From NCBI GenBank assembly GCA_027627225.1, contig CM051028.1, forward strand, positions 27,022,912 through 27,086,911: a stretch of 64,000 nt of DNA. The letters are read 5' to 3'. Source of the stretch: Congeria kusceri (Eukaryota; Mollusca; Bivalvia; Myida; Dreissenidae). Every line of letters begins with the position of its first letter. Positions within the stretch are counted from its first letter, which is position 1. The notes under the pieces are model-generated. The model searched no databases and was not told the origin of the DNA. It saw nothing but the letters and a program-made list of their open reading frames with translations. Positions 42,651-55,227 of the stretch are shown piece by piece. The translations under genes were made by a program, and so were the position numbers.

Positions 42651-43342
42651 TCTGTTAACAAAATTTTGACAAAGCCATCTGTTTCACTTCGACACATCGC
42701 GCATCGATTGTCACAGATCATCGTTAGACAACATGTTTCGCAAAACGTGTGCTTGCACTTAACAAGAGTTCAGTTTTTCTCTGCGTCGCAACAAATAACA
42801 CACGTTCGCAAGTCTTTCACTACTTCTTCCTTCTCCCGCTCACACTGTGCTGTCATTGCAGTCACCCTTTCTTCCATTTCAATTTTGTTTTGCTCGCGCA
42901 GATTCTGTTCTCGCTGCCGAAACTGGGCCGTTATTGCGTTCACCCTTTCTTCAAGTTCTATTTCATTCTGTTCGCGCAGATTTCTTTCTCGCTTAGCCCA
43001 TTCTTCTTCAAACAAACGTTGCTGGTCGTCTACAATGTACTTGCTCGCTTCGCCGTGGTGATAAGCAGCTTTTTGCAGACACACCATGAGTTTGTTAAGC
43101 GAAACTCGACCCTCCTTCGTTATAGCGAAGTCGCTATTGTGCGCTAAAGCCGTGAACTGGCCACTAATTCTGTTTAGGTGATATCCCATCGCCTTGAAGT
43201 CTTGCGATGCTGACTGTTTTGGCCGAATGTACGGAGTTTGCTGCGAGTGTCGCTTTCGTTTTCCTGTCGAGGCCGAAGTACTACCAGTACATACAACATC
43301 AGGTTCCTCGAACGTTGGTAGTCTGTGAGCGTATTTCGACAT
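42647..43342 (-). pseudogene. Coiled-coil RING protein, broken by a TGA inside the RING
   Basis: ATG 43342 starts an open frame with a basic KRKRHSQQ segment. A long coiled coil follows with an internal repeat (REQNEIELEERVNAITAQ and REQNKIEMEERVTAMTAQ). The RING begins CVICC. TGA at 42770-42772 stops translation after the first cysteine pair, but the same frame stays open to TAG 42647-42649 and supplies the remaining Cys/His ligands. Truncation removes most of the RING. Known: coiled-coil RING proteins are E3 ligases. A TATA box (43411-43420) lies about 70 nt upstream. This is probably a damaged paralogue of the 41231 gene. Confidence 0.65.
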
Positions 43343-43410
43343 GTTAAGCAATATGATGTTGACTCTACGAGTGCCAAATCACGAATGATGACAATTCTAG
43401 TACAGCTCGC

Positions 43411-43420
43411 CTTATATACC
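43411..43420 (-). promoter_or_regulatory. TATA box GGTATATAAG (minus strand)
   Basis: It precedes ATG 43342 by about 70 nt. A separate plus-strand TATA-like AGTATATA at 43443-43450 precedes ATG 43488 by about 40 nt, making a divergent promoter pair. Confidence 0.5.
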
Positions 43421-43487
43421 CTGTCGCGCCAGTATGCATTTAAGTATATACCTCAATAATCTATACTCATATGAAGTTGTAACAAAC

Positions 43488-43841
43488 ATGAGTACCAAAT
43501 TTCTTACGCGAGGTAGATGTAGGCATTCGTATTTGAGAAAAACGCTGAGCAAAGTTTCATATGTAAGAGATTTTGATCGTACGTACGTTAGTGAACTAGG
43601 CGTCTACCTAAGACAGACATTTCCCACATTACGCGATGACTGCCGCTTGTACATCAAGCACGAAGTACCAATTCAAAACAGGCAACCCGATTTCGTTATT
43701 CATATACCAAATATCGCTTCTAATACTACTCGAATACAAAACGTCCAACGTGACAACGAAATTGCGAACAGCATATCTGTATCAGGTTATCGATACATTT
43801 CACAAGTTTCGACAGAGTTTGAGTACTACGGAAACATCTAG
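43488..43841 (+). CDS. Hypothetical basic protein (117 aa)
   Basis: ATG 43488 starts MSTKFLTRGRCRHSYLRKTL. The product is Arg/Tyr-rich with a possible beta-rich C-terminus and no known motif. The frame upstream to 43434 lies over the TATA region and is not counted. It is the last plausible protein gene before the noncoding half of the insert. Confidence 0.5.
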   Translation: MSTKFLTRGRCRHSYLRKTLSKVSYVRDFDRTYVSELGVYLRQTFPTLRDDCRLYIKHEVPIQNRQPDFVIHIPNIASNTTRIQNVQRDNEIANSISVSGYRYISQVSTEFEYYGNI

Positions 43842-43950
43842 CAGCATACGCTTAGTCAGCATTTTAGTCATAAGAAATTCGTCAACTCGACAGAACAAAA
43901 TTGTTTGTGTGAAAAATGAGCCAATACCGAATAGCTGCTACTTGCTCTGA

Positions 43951-45240
43951 CCAGAGAATACGCGAGCAAAGTGTGTAATTTTACGTTGTTTACTGGTTTT
44001 CATAGTTTTGATCAAAACTGAGTTATATCATAACGCCGCAAGCTTGTTTTCTTATCAACGTTTTATTGAAGCAGTATTTATCACATAGTAAAATCGCAAA
44101 TATTTTTCACAACTTTTCTATTGTAGCGCTAATACACACCCATACCAACAGCCTGCAGCACAAACGACACTAACCACTTGGGTGTAACAAAGTTATCAAA
44201 ACTAAAGTTCTCAAGTACAATATAGCGTAACAGTCTGGCTCATTCGCAGCTCTAAGCACCAACACTTTGTGCGAGTCATTATCGAACTAGTAAACGACAA
44301 TGCTCGAAATGTACTATACGATGGTTGACTCATTTTCCATTTAAAACAAACCAAAGTGCCAACGTTCAGCACTTTTCACAGCTAAAAATCTTAACGTTCA
44401 TTTCTCTACTACACAATTCTGCTTGGTGAAACCATGTATCAAAATTTAAAAAACGTTCACTACTTACTAACGACCCAATATGAACAAAGTTTAGACATAG
44501 ATTATAGCAATACTAGAAAGTTCAAACATCTCAAAAACGCTTAGACAAAAACAACGACCATTCAGTATGATACTGCTTGAAAAAAAGTTTTAATCACAAC
44601 TAATCATTTCACCATACAATGCAGCATATTTAAAGCTTCATAAATTCAATTGAGAGGTGTATTTTCCTAGAAATCAAGAGTTGATAAATTATGACGTTTA
44701 AGAACACGCTGTAGTACTGTGTATCGATGTTTACAAATAGCGTTGAATTTATGTGTGTTTCTTACAACTGATTTAAGCCCATAGATTGTTGACCACTGAT
44801 CCGATTTTCATGAGCTAAACATCAAAACAAAGTGCCAATCATAGCGATTCTAGAAATGTACATTTTATTGCCAACTGGAACTGCACATTATTTGACTTCA
44901 TGCGTAAAAACGTTGTTTTGCGGTTTAAAAGCTGTAACATGCGTATGCGAGTAAATACTTGCTGTTAACATACATGATCATGATGATAGATATTTGCTGG
45001 TCATAATGATGTACAATATGTGATATTATTTTGCAGGTCTGTCGAGAAAATGTGAAGCATTGCTGTCACATAACCCGTTTTCTTTTTGCAATACAATCGA
45101 AGCATTCAGCGATGTACAGTACATGACGTTGTGCAATAAAAATGATGTTTACATTCGACGGTTTTCACGCAGCAGGTGTATTGACACATGTATGCTATAG
45201 AACAATGTGGCATGAAAACACAACAAGCAAATGTCAGTGT
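43951..45240. other. Noncoding stretch, nothing firmly recognised
   Basis: No gene or RNA could be supported. Weak resemblance to the repeat units that follow is possible but was not established. Confidence 0.4.
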
Positions 45241-45299
45241 TTGTCGTTTATTTCTTCACATTCATATGAGCAACCATATACAATTTTATCAGTAGTCTT

Positions 45300-48200
45300 G
45301 TACACAGCATATGATTAAATGAAACTTGTCAAGCAGTCACTGCCTATATTTTGAGCAGATCTACAACACGTATGTCTCATCCAAAACAACCGAGCTTACA
45401 ACTTTACTGACAGCATCGCATGAGAAAATCGAAACGCAGCGCTGCGAGGTCATTGAGTACAAATATTTACACTTTAATCGCAACGTCATTTCAGTGCATG
45501 TAGTCTTCGGAGAGCTGATTTTTACCCAAAAAGTTTAAATCCGTTTTTCTCAACAACTGCTGGATATATTGTGAAATAAATTTTCACAGAATCACTCGCC
45601 TTGACTAACACTACAATACTTATTCTATACACTTTGCTTTAGCTTAATTTTTTTTTATATGACAAAACTTCACTTTTTAGCACGAAAAATACGTTGTTAT
45701 GAAGGAAAGATTTTCATGTGTTGTACTAGAGATACAAAATTAGTATAATTGAATAGGTAATTTCATTCCGCACATCTTGATGCCTAATTGTATATGGTTT
45801 ATCATATCGTTACAACAATACTGGCCCAAAACAACAAGCGAACTGTATACTCAGAACGATTTCTTCATAAATGTTTACGCAACGTCATTTCATTGTATAA
45901 TCCACCGGAGGCTGATTTTTTGCCTAAAAGTTTAACTTCAATTTTTTCAGCAACCACTGGAGATATTGTGATCAAACTTTGAATATAATGTTCAGCATAT
46001 TAAACACAACAATATTTATTTGAACACTTTGTCGTATTATCAACGCTTATAGGTCAAACATGCCAGTTTTCTTCTGAAAAACCAGTCTCTAAGAAGGAAT
46101 TTTTTTCATCTTTGCTGCTAGTACAATGAAATTGGTCTCAACGTGTAGAAATTTTTTGTCCGATCATTTTGATATATAACAATCAATATGTTCACTAACC
46201 ACTTCAATTGAAACAGCTGAAATATAAAGGCTACACTAACAGTTTTCTTCCAAACGCGCTATATATTTCATGACATGTACAACGTCATTTCGATACATGT
46301 AAACAACCGAGAATTGAATTTTGTTCCAAATGGTTTAAGCGGTATTTCTCCGAAAGTACTCATGATATCGTGATGAATTTTTCACCAAAAATATTCAGCT
46401 CAATGCTATGTCATTTTGTTCAGTACAATTTGCTTTCAAATGAACATGTATATGGATAAAATTAATTTGAAAACTTCGCTAAGAAGAAAAAATTTTTGTC
46501 ATTGTAGCTATGGGCCCAAAATTGGTATCAACGTACAGAGAATTGCATTCCGAACAATTTAGTGTATAACACTGTATGGTTGCGACTAAAACGAGCAGAA
46601 ATAGAGACGCTATATTAAAATTTTAACAATCGCTCTTAGTTTTACTCGACGACGTTATTTAGCGCACAGTGTAGAAAATAGGGTTTTCATAACCAGCGGT
46701 TTAAGTTCATTTTCTTCACAACCGCTTGAGATATTGAGTTGAAATATTCACAACTTTAAACAACTTAATGCTGTCTACAAATTTTATTCTGTACATCTTG
46801 TTCTCAGTTGAATGCTTGTATAAAAAAAATCAACTGTAAACACTTCGCTAAGAAGAAAACTTTGTTGTCTTCACGACAAACATCAAGATTTAGGTATCGT
46901 GTTATAGAAAATTGAATTCCGCACATTTTGATGTATTGCAGTAAATGATTATTCCTATTGATATGAAAATACAGCCCGAAAACGGTTCTACACGAAACGC
47001 ATTTTAATCTTTTAACTACAAGTATTTACTGAACGTCGTGAGAGCGCAACGAACAGAAACTGATTTTGTGCAAAAAGGTTTAAGTGATATTTCTCTGCAA
47101 TGGCTTGAGATATGAACATGAAATATTTAACACTTTGTTCAGCTCAATGTAAGCTACAGTTTTGAATCGTCAATTTTGCTCTGGTCATAACGCATATATA
47201 AGAATCTTTCACTTTTTCGCATCGCTAAGAAGAAAACTTTTTTATCTGTATAGATAGTGAACTGAATTTGGTACCATCTTGTAGAGAATTTTATTCTGCG
47301 CATTTTGATACCAAATACTTGATGGTTTCTTGTATCGTTTCTTCAAAACTGACCGAAAACAGTTTTCCTATATGACACGCTTTGACAATAACTTCAAAAT
47401 GCTCAACGTCGTTTCAATTCATGTAGCCTCTAGTCTACGGGCAATCGGAATTTTTGCAAAAAAGGTTTGAGTGATATTTCTCACCAACCAGTGAACAGAT
47501 CAACATGAAACTTTCACCATATTGTCAGGCACTATGCTAGCAACATTATTTGTTGGAACATTTTGATCTAATCATATCGTGTATGTCAGAAATTTTCACT
47601 TTTTTGCTTGAAAAACACATCGGTAAAAAAAAAAATGTTTTGTCTTTGCTATTATAGGCATAACATAGGTATCATAGTACAGGTAATTTCATTCCACACA
47701 CAATGATGTACAGCATTCCACATTAAGCTAACCACAACGAAAATACAGCCAAAAGCGCTTCTTCAACAAACGGATTTTCAAGTATCGAGTTAAACCGAAT
47801 GACGTTACATAGCGAATAGTATACAAAATCTGTGTTTGTTTGGAAGCGGTTTATGTCGAATTTCTCGGGAACGAGTGGACATATTTTCATCAAATTTTCT
47901 TCACGATAATCAGCAAGCTGACATGAACAATCTGTATTCTTTGCATTTTGCTCTCAGATCAACGCGTGTGTGTCAAAACTTCACTTGTCTAACCGTAATC
48001 ACGTTCTTATGAAGAAAGATTTTTCAGCTCTCGAACAAGTGTAATAATCTTGGTATCATTCAATAGGGGGTAAAATTCTGCGCATTTGGTGTAACATACT
48101 CGATGTTTTTGAGAAAGACTTCAATAATACGGACCGAAAACCATATCGCAACAAACACAAATTTCATAAATCGCAAAGAATTTGACCCTTCGTTCTCGGT

Positions 48201-48560
48201 GCAAATTTATGACGTCATTTAATATTTCTCATCCTACAACTTAAAGCGACGTTTATAGAAAAACTGTGTTTCTTCGCAAGCGGTTTAAGTTGATTTTCTC
48301 TGCAACCCGTTGACCAAATTGAATGATATTTTCAACACATTAAATAGACTCTGAACGCGCATAGATCTATGATATTTGTTTGTTTCTCGTTTGACGGGCT
48401 ATACAAGATATTTTGATTTAAACGCAAATTTACTTGTAGTTTCAGCGAAAATATGATGATACATGAACATTTTTACAGATACACAAATTATACTAATATC
48501 ACCATGTAGGGATTTTCAGGCTGAATATTTTGGTATATAGGTTGTGATATTTCTTTTCGG
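45300..48560. repeat. Old tandem repeat, about 430-bp diverged units
   Basis: Recurring phrases appear in fixed order about seven or eight times. One resembles AACGTCATTTCA with CATGTA, then GATTTTT with AAAAGTTTAAGT, then TTTTCTC-CAAC with GAGATATTG. Next come ACTTCGCTAAGAAG-like and AATTCCGCACATTTTGATGTA-like phrases. Units are strongly diverged and hold no lasting reading frame. The array ends near 48.5 kb where a different repeat style starts. Confidence 0.65.
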
Positions 48561-49329
48561 AACAGCAAGCCTAGAATCGCAAAACAGAAACGAAGCAAAA
48601 ACAACTGGCCAGTCGCTTTAGTAGTAAAAATCATCGCTCATGGTGTAGATTCGTTACGTCATGTTAGATATTGATTTTTTTTTTCGAGAATCTTGAATTG
48701 TTAAGGCCAATAGAAGAAAAATAACGCGTGGAGAAATGGATGTTTTGTGTCTTTGTTTTATTGAATAGTGTATGGATTGAATATTTAACATGATTTAGGA
48801 TTATTTCAGGGCAATGACGGTTAGTGCGTTTGTGTTGATTTATTCTATATAGGCTAGAACTGGCATATTTCTGTAGATCGACATCGCATGTTGATTTCTT
48901 GTTGACGAAACTGCTTTGAATTTGTAAATCTGTATTTGTAGAGAAAAACTACAGAAATATCTTGGTATTCTTACTGAAAGGCTTAATTTTGGCTTGATTG
49001 TAAACTTTTAACTCGGGAGGGAATCACATTTAAGCTTGACTTCTGTTTCGCTTTAAAAATATTTAAACCTCAGAAATAAATCTACACCATGATTTAACTG
49101 GATCTCGAAAGGCATATTGGAAGGAAGGATGGACAGTTGCTTGTCATTTTTAAGAACAAACACGCTGAAAAAATTTCAGTCTGTATGTTCTTAAAAATAA
49201 AGTCATCACAAGATCTATATGGATAGGATTTTAGGTCTATGGATTGAATGGTAAGTATGATTCTACGGTAAATCACCAAATTCACATGAAATCAACAACT
49301 TAATTCTTGGTCAGTAATCATTTTCAATG

Positions 49330-50300
49330 CGATTCGCTGTCATTCAAGGTTTGGTCGTCGTCGAGAGCGGACGTGTTTTTCGATGCTCTGAACGACGTTG
49401 CTCCATTATAAATTGACTTGCGCTACATGACTTTTGGTCAGTTGACTGTTGGACGTTGACCAAGACGGACGTGTTTTCGGAGCTCTGACAATAATGTTTT
49501 TTGACTTTGATTTTTTTTTACTATGACTTTTGGTCAGTTGACTGTTGGACGTCAACCAAGACGGACGTGTTTTCGGAGCTCTGACAAAAATATTTTGAGT
49601 TTGAAATTTTTTTACTGGGACTTGTTCTCAGTTGACTGTTGGACATTGACAGGGTCGGACGTGATTTTTTTAGCTCTGACTGTTGATGAAAAATACTTTC
49701 AGTGGAATTGAAATTTATTCTTTAGAAATTAGGTGACTTGACGACTTAGGCTGTCTACAGTAGGTCTTAAGTGAAGACAGCGTTGTATACTACTGGTGCA
49801 TTTCAGTTAAGCTGAATTAAATTTAGGTAAACGTGGACAGACTCGACGTTATTTTATGATTGCGACAGCGCTGTACTGTTATGACTGGACTTGGGTTATT
49901 GCATGACGGCCGGACTGTTGCGTTGGGACAGAGTTGTATGATATAAGGACTTGATACTTGGGTTATTGTTTTGTCGCAACATCGATGTACGATAGCGAAT
50001 TAACTTGGGACTTGAAATGAAGTACACTTAAACGATGTTGACTGCTGAACGAGTATTGCCTACTAACTGCGATGTCTTTTACTGAACGTTAAATATGAAG
50101 TGTTTGACAGAAATTAATTTTTTGAGCGACTTTGACTTCATTTGAGGTTTGGACGTCGAAGCGATCGGACGTGTTTTTAGGAGCTCTTGACTTTGACTAT
50201 AAGTGTAAATTAAATTTTTTTTGAGACTTGAAACAGTTGATGGCCAGTTGCTGTTTAGATGAGGAGCTGCGCGGACGTGTGTCGTGGAGCTGCATTAAAC
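49330..50300 (+). repeat. GGACGTG-containing repeat units upstream of the spliced array
   Basis: A core of GGACGTGTTTT followed by GAGCTCT recurs with GGACGTG at 49369, 49467, 49563, 49657, 50167 and 50273. It is preceded each time by a CAGTTGACTGTTGGAC-like stretch, with about 95 bp between the first four. Related cores continue inside exon-like units downstream (50687, 52187, 52790, 53063 and 53478). Confidence 0.75.
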
Positions 50301-51553
50301 CGTGAGTACATTTTTTGTCTTTTTACATGAGTTTGTATTTATGAATAAAAGTGGTGAAAATATTTGAGTGTTTCACTTGAATTGAAATGGAACAAACAGT
50401 ATGCTGGTGTATGATGGTTTGACAGCCTAGCATTTTGAGCTGCCGATAAGAAGTGAATTTACTGCGATGGGTAGAATAACTCAGTACTGGGACTTGGTGT
50501 CAATATGATGGTGTACTTTGATGGTGAAACATAGCGATGAAGTCGTTGCTTTTTTCACCGCTTATGAGATTTTGATTTTAATCATGAGTTTGTGGGTGAA
50601 GTGAACGGTCGTGTTTGTGTGCGCTCTGATTGCGCTTTTGTAAGTGTGGGTTTGTAGCGATTCAGTTTCAGTTGGTGTGTAGATGTGGACGTGTGGGGAA
50701 GTTGAACAAGAAGTGCTGACCACCAAAGCGTGAGTACTAACATTTTTGTATACTAATGTGAAACAAAGGGTAGAACTATCCAGTACTTGCGCTTGCTGTG
50801 GCGGTGATATAGCAATGCTGTTGATGAACGATGATGTTGTATTGACTTCAATATGAAGGCAGTATGTTTGCTTTCTACTGACCAGATATGATATCAAGAT
50901 GTAAACGTAGCATTGAAATTATCTACTTGAAATATTGTAGATGATGTGACATGATGGTGAAATGATTTGCTATTGTAGCATGTTTATAGATATTGCTGTA
51001 TATGATACATTTTGATTCCTATGAATGCTGTTTTACATTGGTTTGATTTCAGGGGGCTGTGGTGAGTATTGTAGATTGTGTTTGATTGTGAATGTGAAAT
51101 ACATGTTGCAATAAACTATGCAGAAGGAAAACTGTTTTACAGTTGTCTCTTCATTGAAAACTTTGAGATGAATCTATGAAACTGGTGATAGCTGCTAAAG
51201 CAGTACAAAAACTGTACTTGCTGATGTGGTCAGTCTTTGTTCGACAAGTGTTGTATGGAACAGATGAGGTTCATGTTTTGACAGAGCAGTGAAATTGTGT
51301 ACCATAAGTAGCATGAATGTGATATGCTATACACTTGAATTCAAGATGAACAGAAGACCTTGAGACATTTTGACAACTGAGTGCTATACTATGACTCTAT
51401 GCCTTACTGATCATAACTATGACATGCTTGTTCAGATAGGCAGATTTCTGCTTTCAATTTGTGTTTATCTGTGGAACAGAGCAGACCTGTTTCCATGTGC
51501 TCTAAAACAAGGTAAGTGGTTAACCATGACTGTGTGCTATGCTTTGTTTTCAG

Positions 51554-51814
51554 AACATGACGGAATTGACATGAGATGGTGTCTTGACTGACTGGGGGAC
51601 AAAGGTAGCTGAGCAGCAGGATTGTACATTTTTCAAAAGTAAGGTAAGTAGTAGTTCAATGACAGTGTGATATGAGTGTCTACTGAGGTACTGACTTTGT
51701 TGTGCCATGTATTGCTTGTTTCAGCACATTTCAGATAGGACATGAGATGATGTCTTGACTGACTGGGGGACCAAGGTAGCTGAGCAGCAGGGTTGTACAA
51801 TTTCCAAATGTAAG
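51554..51814 (+). repeat. Duplicated 90-nt exon pair
   Basis: Units 51554-51643 and 51725-51814 are both 90 nt, share CTTGACTGACTGGGGGA and GGTAGCTGAGCAGCAGG, and end at identical donors (GTAAGTAGTAGTTC). The intron was duplicated with the exon. Confidence 0.75.
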
Positions 51815-53099
51815 GTAAGTAGTAGTTCGATGTGCTAAAAGAGTCTACTAATATTGTGAGATGATGTTGCAGACCATGGTGTCTGTTTTAACTAGACATT
51901 TCACAGTTTTTGACCATCTCAAGTTAAAAACACAGTACTGGTTTGGCAACCAAATAGCATGTTATGCACTAGGCTGCTTTCATTGTATATTAGTTGTTTG
52001 TGCATATGCAAGAAAAACATTATGTACCTCGATAAGTTACTTTTGATTCAATGTTGAAAAAAAGCCTCTCAAAATTGTTTGGTTACTGAGTGATGAGGTT
52101 CTGACTGATTTTGCCTTACATATTACAATTTTGGATCAGATTTTCAGATTTTTGCTGTCAGTTGGTGTTTAGCAGCTGAAGCGAGCAGACGTTTTTTCTG
52201 GAGCTCCAGTACCATATTAGAAGGTAAGTGGTTGTAAACGACTGTGTGTGCTATGTTTGTTTGGTGTGATACATTTCAGATAAGACATACCATGATGGCA
52301 TGGCAGTCAAGCTGAGCAGAGAGGCTAAGCAGTTGAGCTGTGCAGACCAGTTGAAGGTGAGATGTATAGAGGTTTTAAGGACAAACAATTGTATGAACCC
52401 AGTGTGTTGGTGTTTCACACAATGAGACCTATAGACATGGTATTACAAAAAAATTCTGGCTGACAGATTTTGTGATCAGTTGTAATTTGACAACTGGAGG
52501 GGTTAGATGTGTGTTTTCATGTTGAGCTGTACTATGCTATGCTATAGACTGCAACAGAATTGTATAGTTTGAACAAATCACGAAATCTTGAAAATGTATG
52601 ACAGTGACCCTTAATGGCAAAATGTGATATATTTCAGTTATGATTCAGAGTTGAGTTAGAGCCCTCAACAAGCAATTTCTTTTAACTGTACAACTACATG
52701 TTAGTCATTCAAGGTCATATATCATATTACATTTTTGGATCAGATTTTCAGACTTTTGCTGTCAGTTGATGTTTGGCAGTTGAAGCGAGCAGACGTGTTT
52801 TTGAGAGCTCCAGTACATTGGATGAAGGTAAGTACAAATGTTTGCGATGTATGGCTTGTTATGATATTTTCAGGTCTACTATGAAACTGAAGTGGCAGTT
52901 GAGTGTTGGGACTGAGTGCAAGCTGTCGAGGTTTCACAGAACAGTTGAAAGAGGTACGATGTACAGAATAGCTGTGACCACTACAATGTGTTAAGCATAA
53001 TTTTTTTTTTCAGATTTTTGTGGTGAAGTGCTGTCAGTTGCTTTTTAGGTGCTGAACAGAGCAGACGTGTTTCTGAGAGCTCTCACATTATGTGTGAAG

Positions 53100-53460
53100 A
53101 TGTTAGATATCATGATACATGTTTTCAAGGTCATTTTCATTTCAGATGTTGAGAAGTACAGATGTGGTTCTGAAAGCTACACAGCTTGCATGTTGTAACA
53201 AGTTTTACATTTTGGATCATGTTTTGAGATGTTTCTCTCAGCTCTCATATTATGGATGATGTTAGGTATTTTCAGGTGGTTTGTTTTTAGAGCTTCAGCT
53301 TGTATGAAGATGTTAGATATCATGATATATGATTTCAAGGTCATTTTCATGTCAGATGTTGAGAAGTACAGATGTGGTTCTGAAAGCTACACAGCTTGCA
53401 TGTTGTAACAAGTTTTACATTTTGGATCATGTTTTGAGATGTTTATAGTCAGTTGCATTT
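53100..53460 (+). repeat. Tandem duplication of about 235 bp in the spliced array
   Basis: The stretch with GAAGATGTTAGATATCATGA, TTGAGAAGTACAGATG and CACAGCTTGCATGTTG occurs twice, starting near 53096 and near 53303. The donors here are degraded (GAAGATGTTAG in place of GAAGGTAAG), so these units may no longer be spliced. Confidence 0.8.
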
Positions 53461-53818
53461 CAGATGCCGAGCAGTAAAGACGTGTTTCTCTCAGCTCTCA
53501 CATGTTAGATATTATGGTTAATGTTTTCAAGGTCATTGTATTTTCAGAGTTGCTACAAAGCAGTGAGGACAGAAATTGTTAAGACAGATGGTAGCTGGTT
53601 TGTAGATACAAAGTGAGTTACTACATTTCAGGCACATAATGATTTGTCTTGTATATGACTTTTTTTGTTTCAGTCTTACAACAGTGTTGTACAACAAAAG
53701 CGAGAGGATGTTTTCAGCAGTGGGTGAGCATTTGTGTCTCTACATCTACACAGCTTGGTAAGAGGTAGGTACTAACATTTGTTTTGTACCATGTGTGCCT
53801 TATGTTTGTATATTTCAG

Positions 53819-54293
53819 GTCCTAATGTGGTGTGCTGTAAAGACCTAGGCAGTCAAGCTGAGAGATTCTACAGTTGGAAGTTACTGAGAGGTAAGTTGTT
53901 GATTTACTTTGTAACATGTTTTGTTCTGCTTTGCTTTTTCAGATTTCACTTGCAGTGACAGTTTGACACTGGTTCAATAGACATGTGAGAAGAAGAAATT
54001 CAACTGAAATGTCTCAACATGGACACATAAGGTAAGTCATTTTGTAAACTGCAATGTGTTTTGCTGCTCGTTGCTTTATTTCAGATCTTACAGAAAGTGA
54101 TGTGTTTGACCTTGGACAGAGCTGAGAAGGACAGAGTGGTGAAGCTGTTTTCTCTACAGTTGCAGCATTTCATGAGGTAAGTTAGTTGTCACAATTTTTG
54201 TGCCGTGCTTGTATATTTCAGGTCTTGGTGTGGTGAGCTGTGAGGAGCTATGAAGTCAAACTGACAGACTATACAGTTGTACAACACTCAGAG
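53819..54293 (+). repeat. Paralogous 72-nt exon pair
   Basis: Exons 53819-53890 and 54222-54293 are each exactly 72 nt. Both begin GTC(T/C)T with TGTGGTG and end in GAGAG or CAGAG before GTAAGT. They are separated by two unrelated exons, so a four-exon block may have shifted or exons were shuffled. Confidence 0.65.
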
Positions 54294-54355
54294 GTAAGTA
54301 GACAAATTGTTGGTTGGATGTGAAACATGTTTTTCTCTGCTTAACTATATTTCAG

Positions 54356-54615
54356 GTTTGACTTTCTTCAAGGACATTGTGCCCTTGGTGCTGAGAAAAA
54401 CTGAAGACAGGTTTCAAGAGGAATGTAGCTGGTGTGGCTCTACACAATACTGAATGGTAAGTAGACAAATTGTTGGTTTGATGTGAAAGATGTTTTGCCT
54501 TGCTCTGCTGTATTACAGAGTTGACTTCAAGGACATAGTGACCTTGGTGCTGAGCAGAACAGAAGACAGGTTTCAAGAGGAGTGTAGCTGCTGTGGCTCT
54601 ACACAATACTGAATG
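54356..54615 (+). repeat. Tandem exon-intron duplication of about 160 bp
   Basis: Exons 54356-54456 and 54519-54615 share TTGACTT, CTTGGTGCTGAG, AAGACAGGTTTCAAGAGG and GGCTCTACACAATACTGAAT. The intron beginning GTAAGTAGACAAATTGTTGG is also repeated. The second donor is weaker (GTTAGTAAC). Confidence 0.8.
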
Positions 54616-55227
54616 GTTAGTAACAAATTGTTGGTTTGATGTGAAACATGTTTGCTTTGCTATACTATATTTCAGTTGTTACTTAACTCTGGGATACATT
54701 TGGTGGGTAAGAATGTTTTGTCCAAACTGTTTGCTATGTGCATGTGGTTTCAGATTTTCGTTTCAGTTGCCAGCAAACAGTGGAGCAGTATGGTCATAAT
54801 TTGTGCAGTTGAGAAGCAGACAAGTTGAGAAGCAATCAAGAACGACCAAGGTAAGTGAAATTGTTTGTTACTACATGTGTGCAAAATGTCTTTTTCATTT
54901 CAGCTTGGTGGTGGTAACCCATTTCAGTCGGCAGTCAACCGCCCCGAACCAAGCGTAAGCAAAGTTGGAGCGATTAACATTCGACTTTAGGATAGGTCAA
55001 CCTAATTGTTGTAAAGTTAGTGTTGTAAATTTCATGTTTGTAAAATACAAACTATCACAACGTTTACTTAAATAGTGCTTATGCTTTCAGCGGGCAAATA
55101 CGACTGAATTCGTGTCCCGACAAAAATGTTAAAGCATATTAAGCAAACCAAGTGTACTATCGTACAATATGTTTCAACATTTTTGATTGCTTGTTTTGTA
55201 CTATGTAAACTGACTTTTGCATTTCAG

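Noticed and set aside
23074..42772. UGA recoding (selenocysteine or readthrough)
   Set aside because: Another gene has TAG and others have frameshifts or lost starts, so general decay is the simpler explanation.
45326..45982. Small open frames in the 430-bp repeats
   Set aside because: They are not conserved between units and lack promoter or composition features of the gene block.
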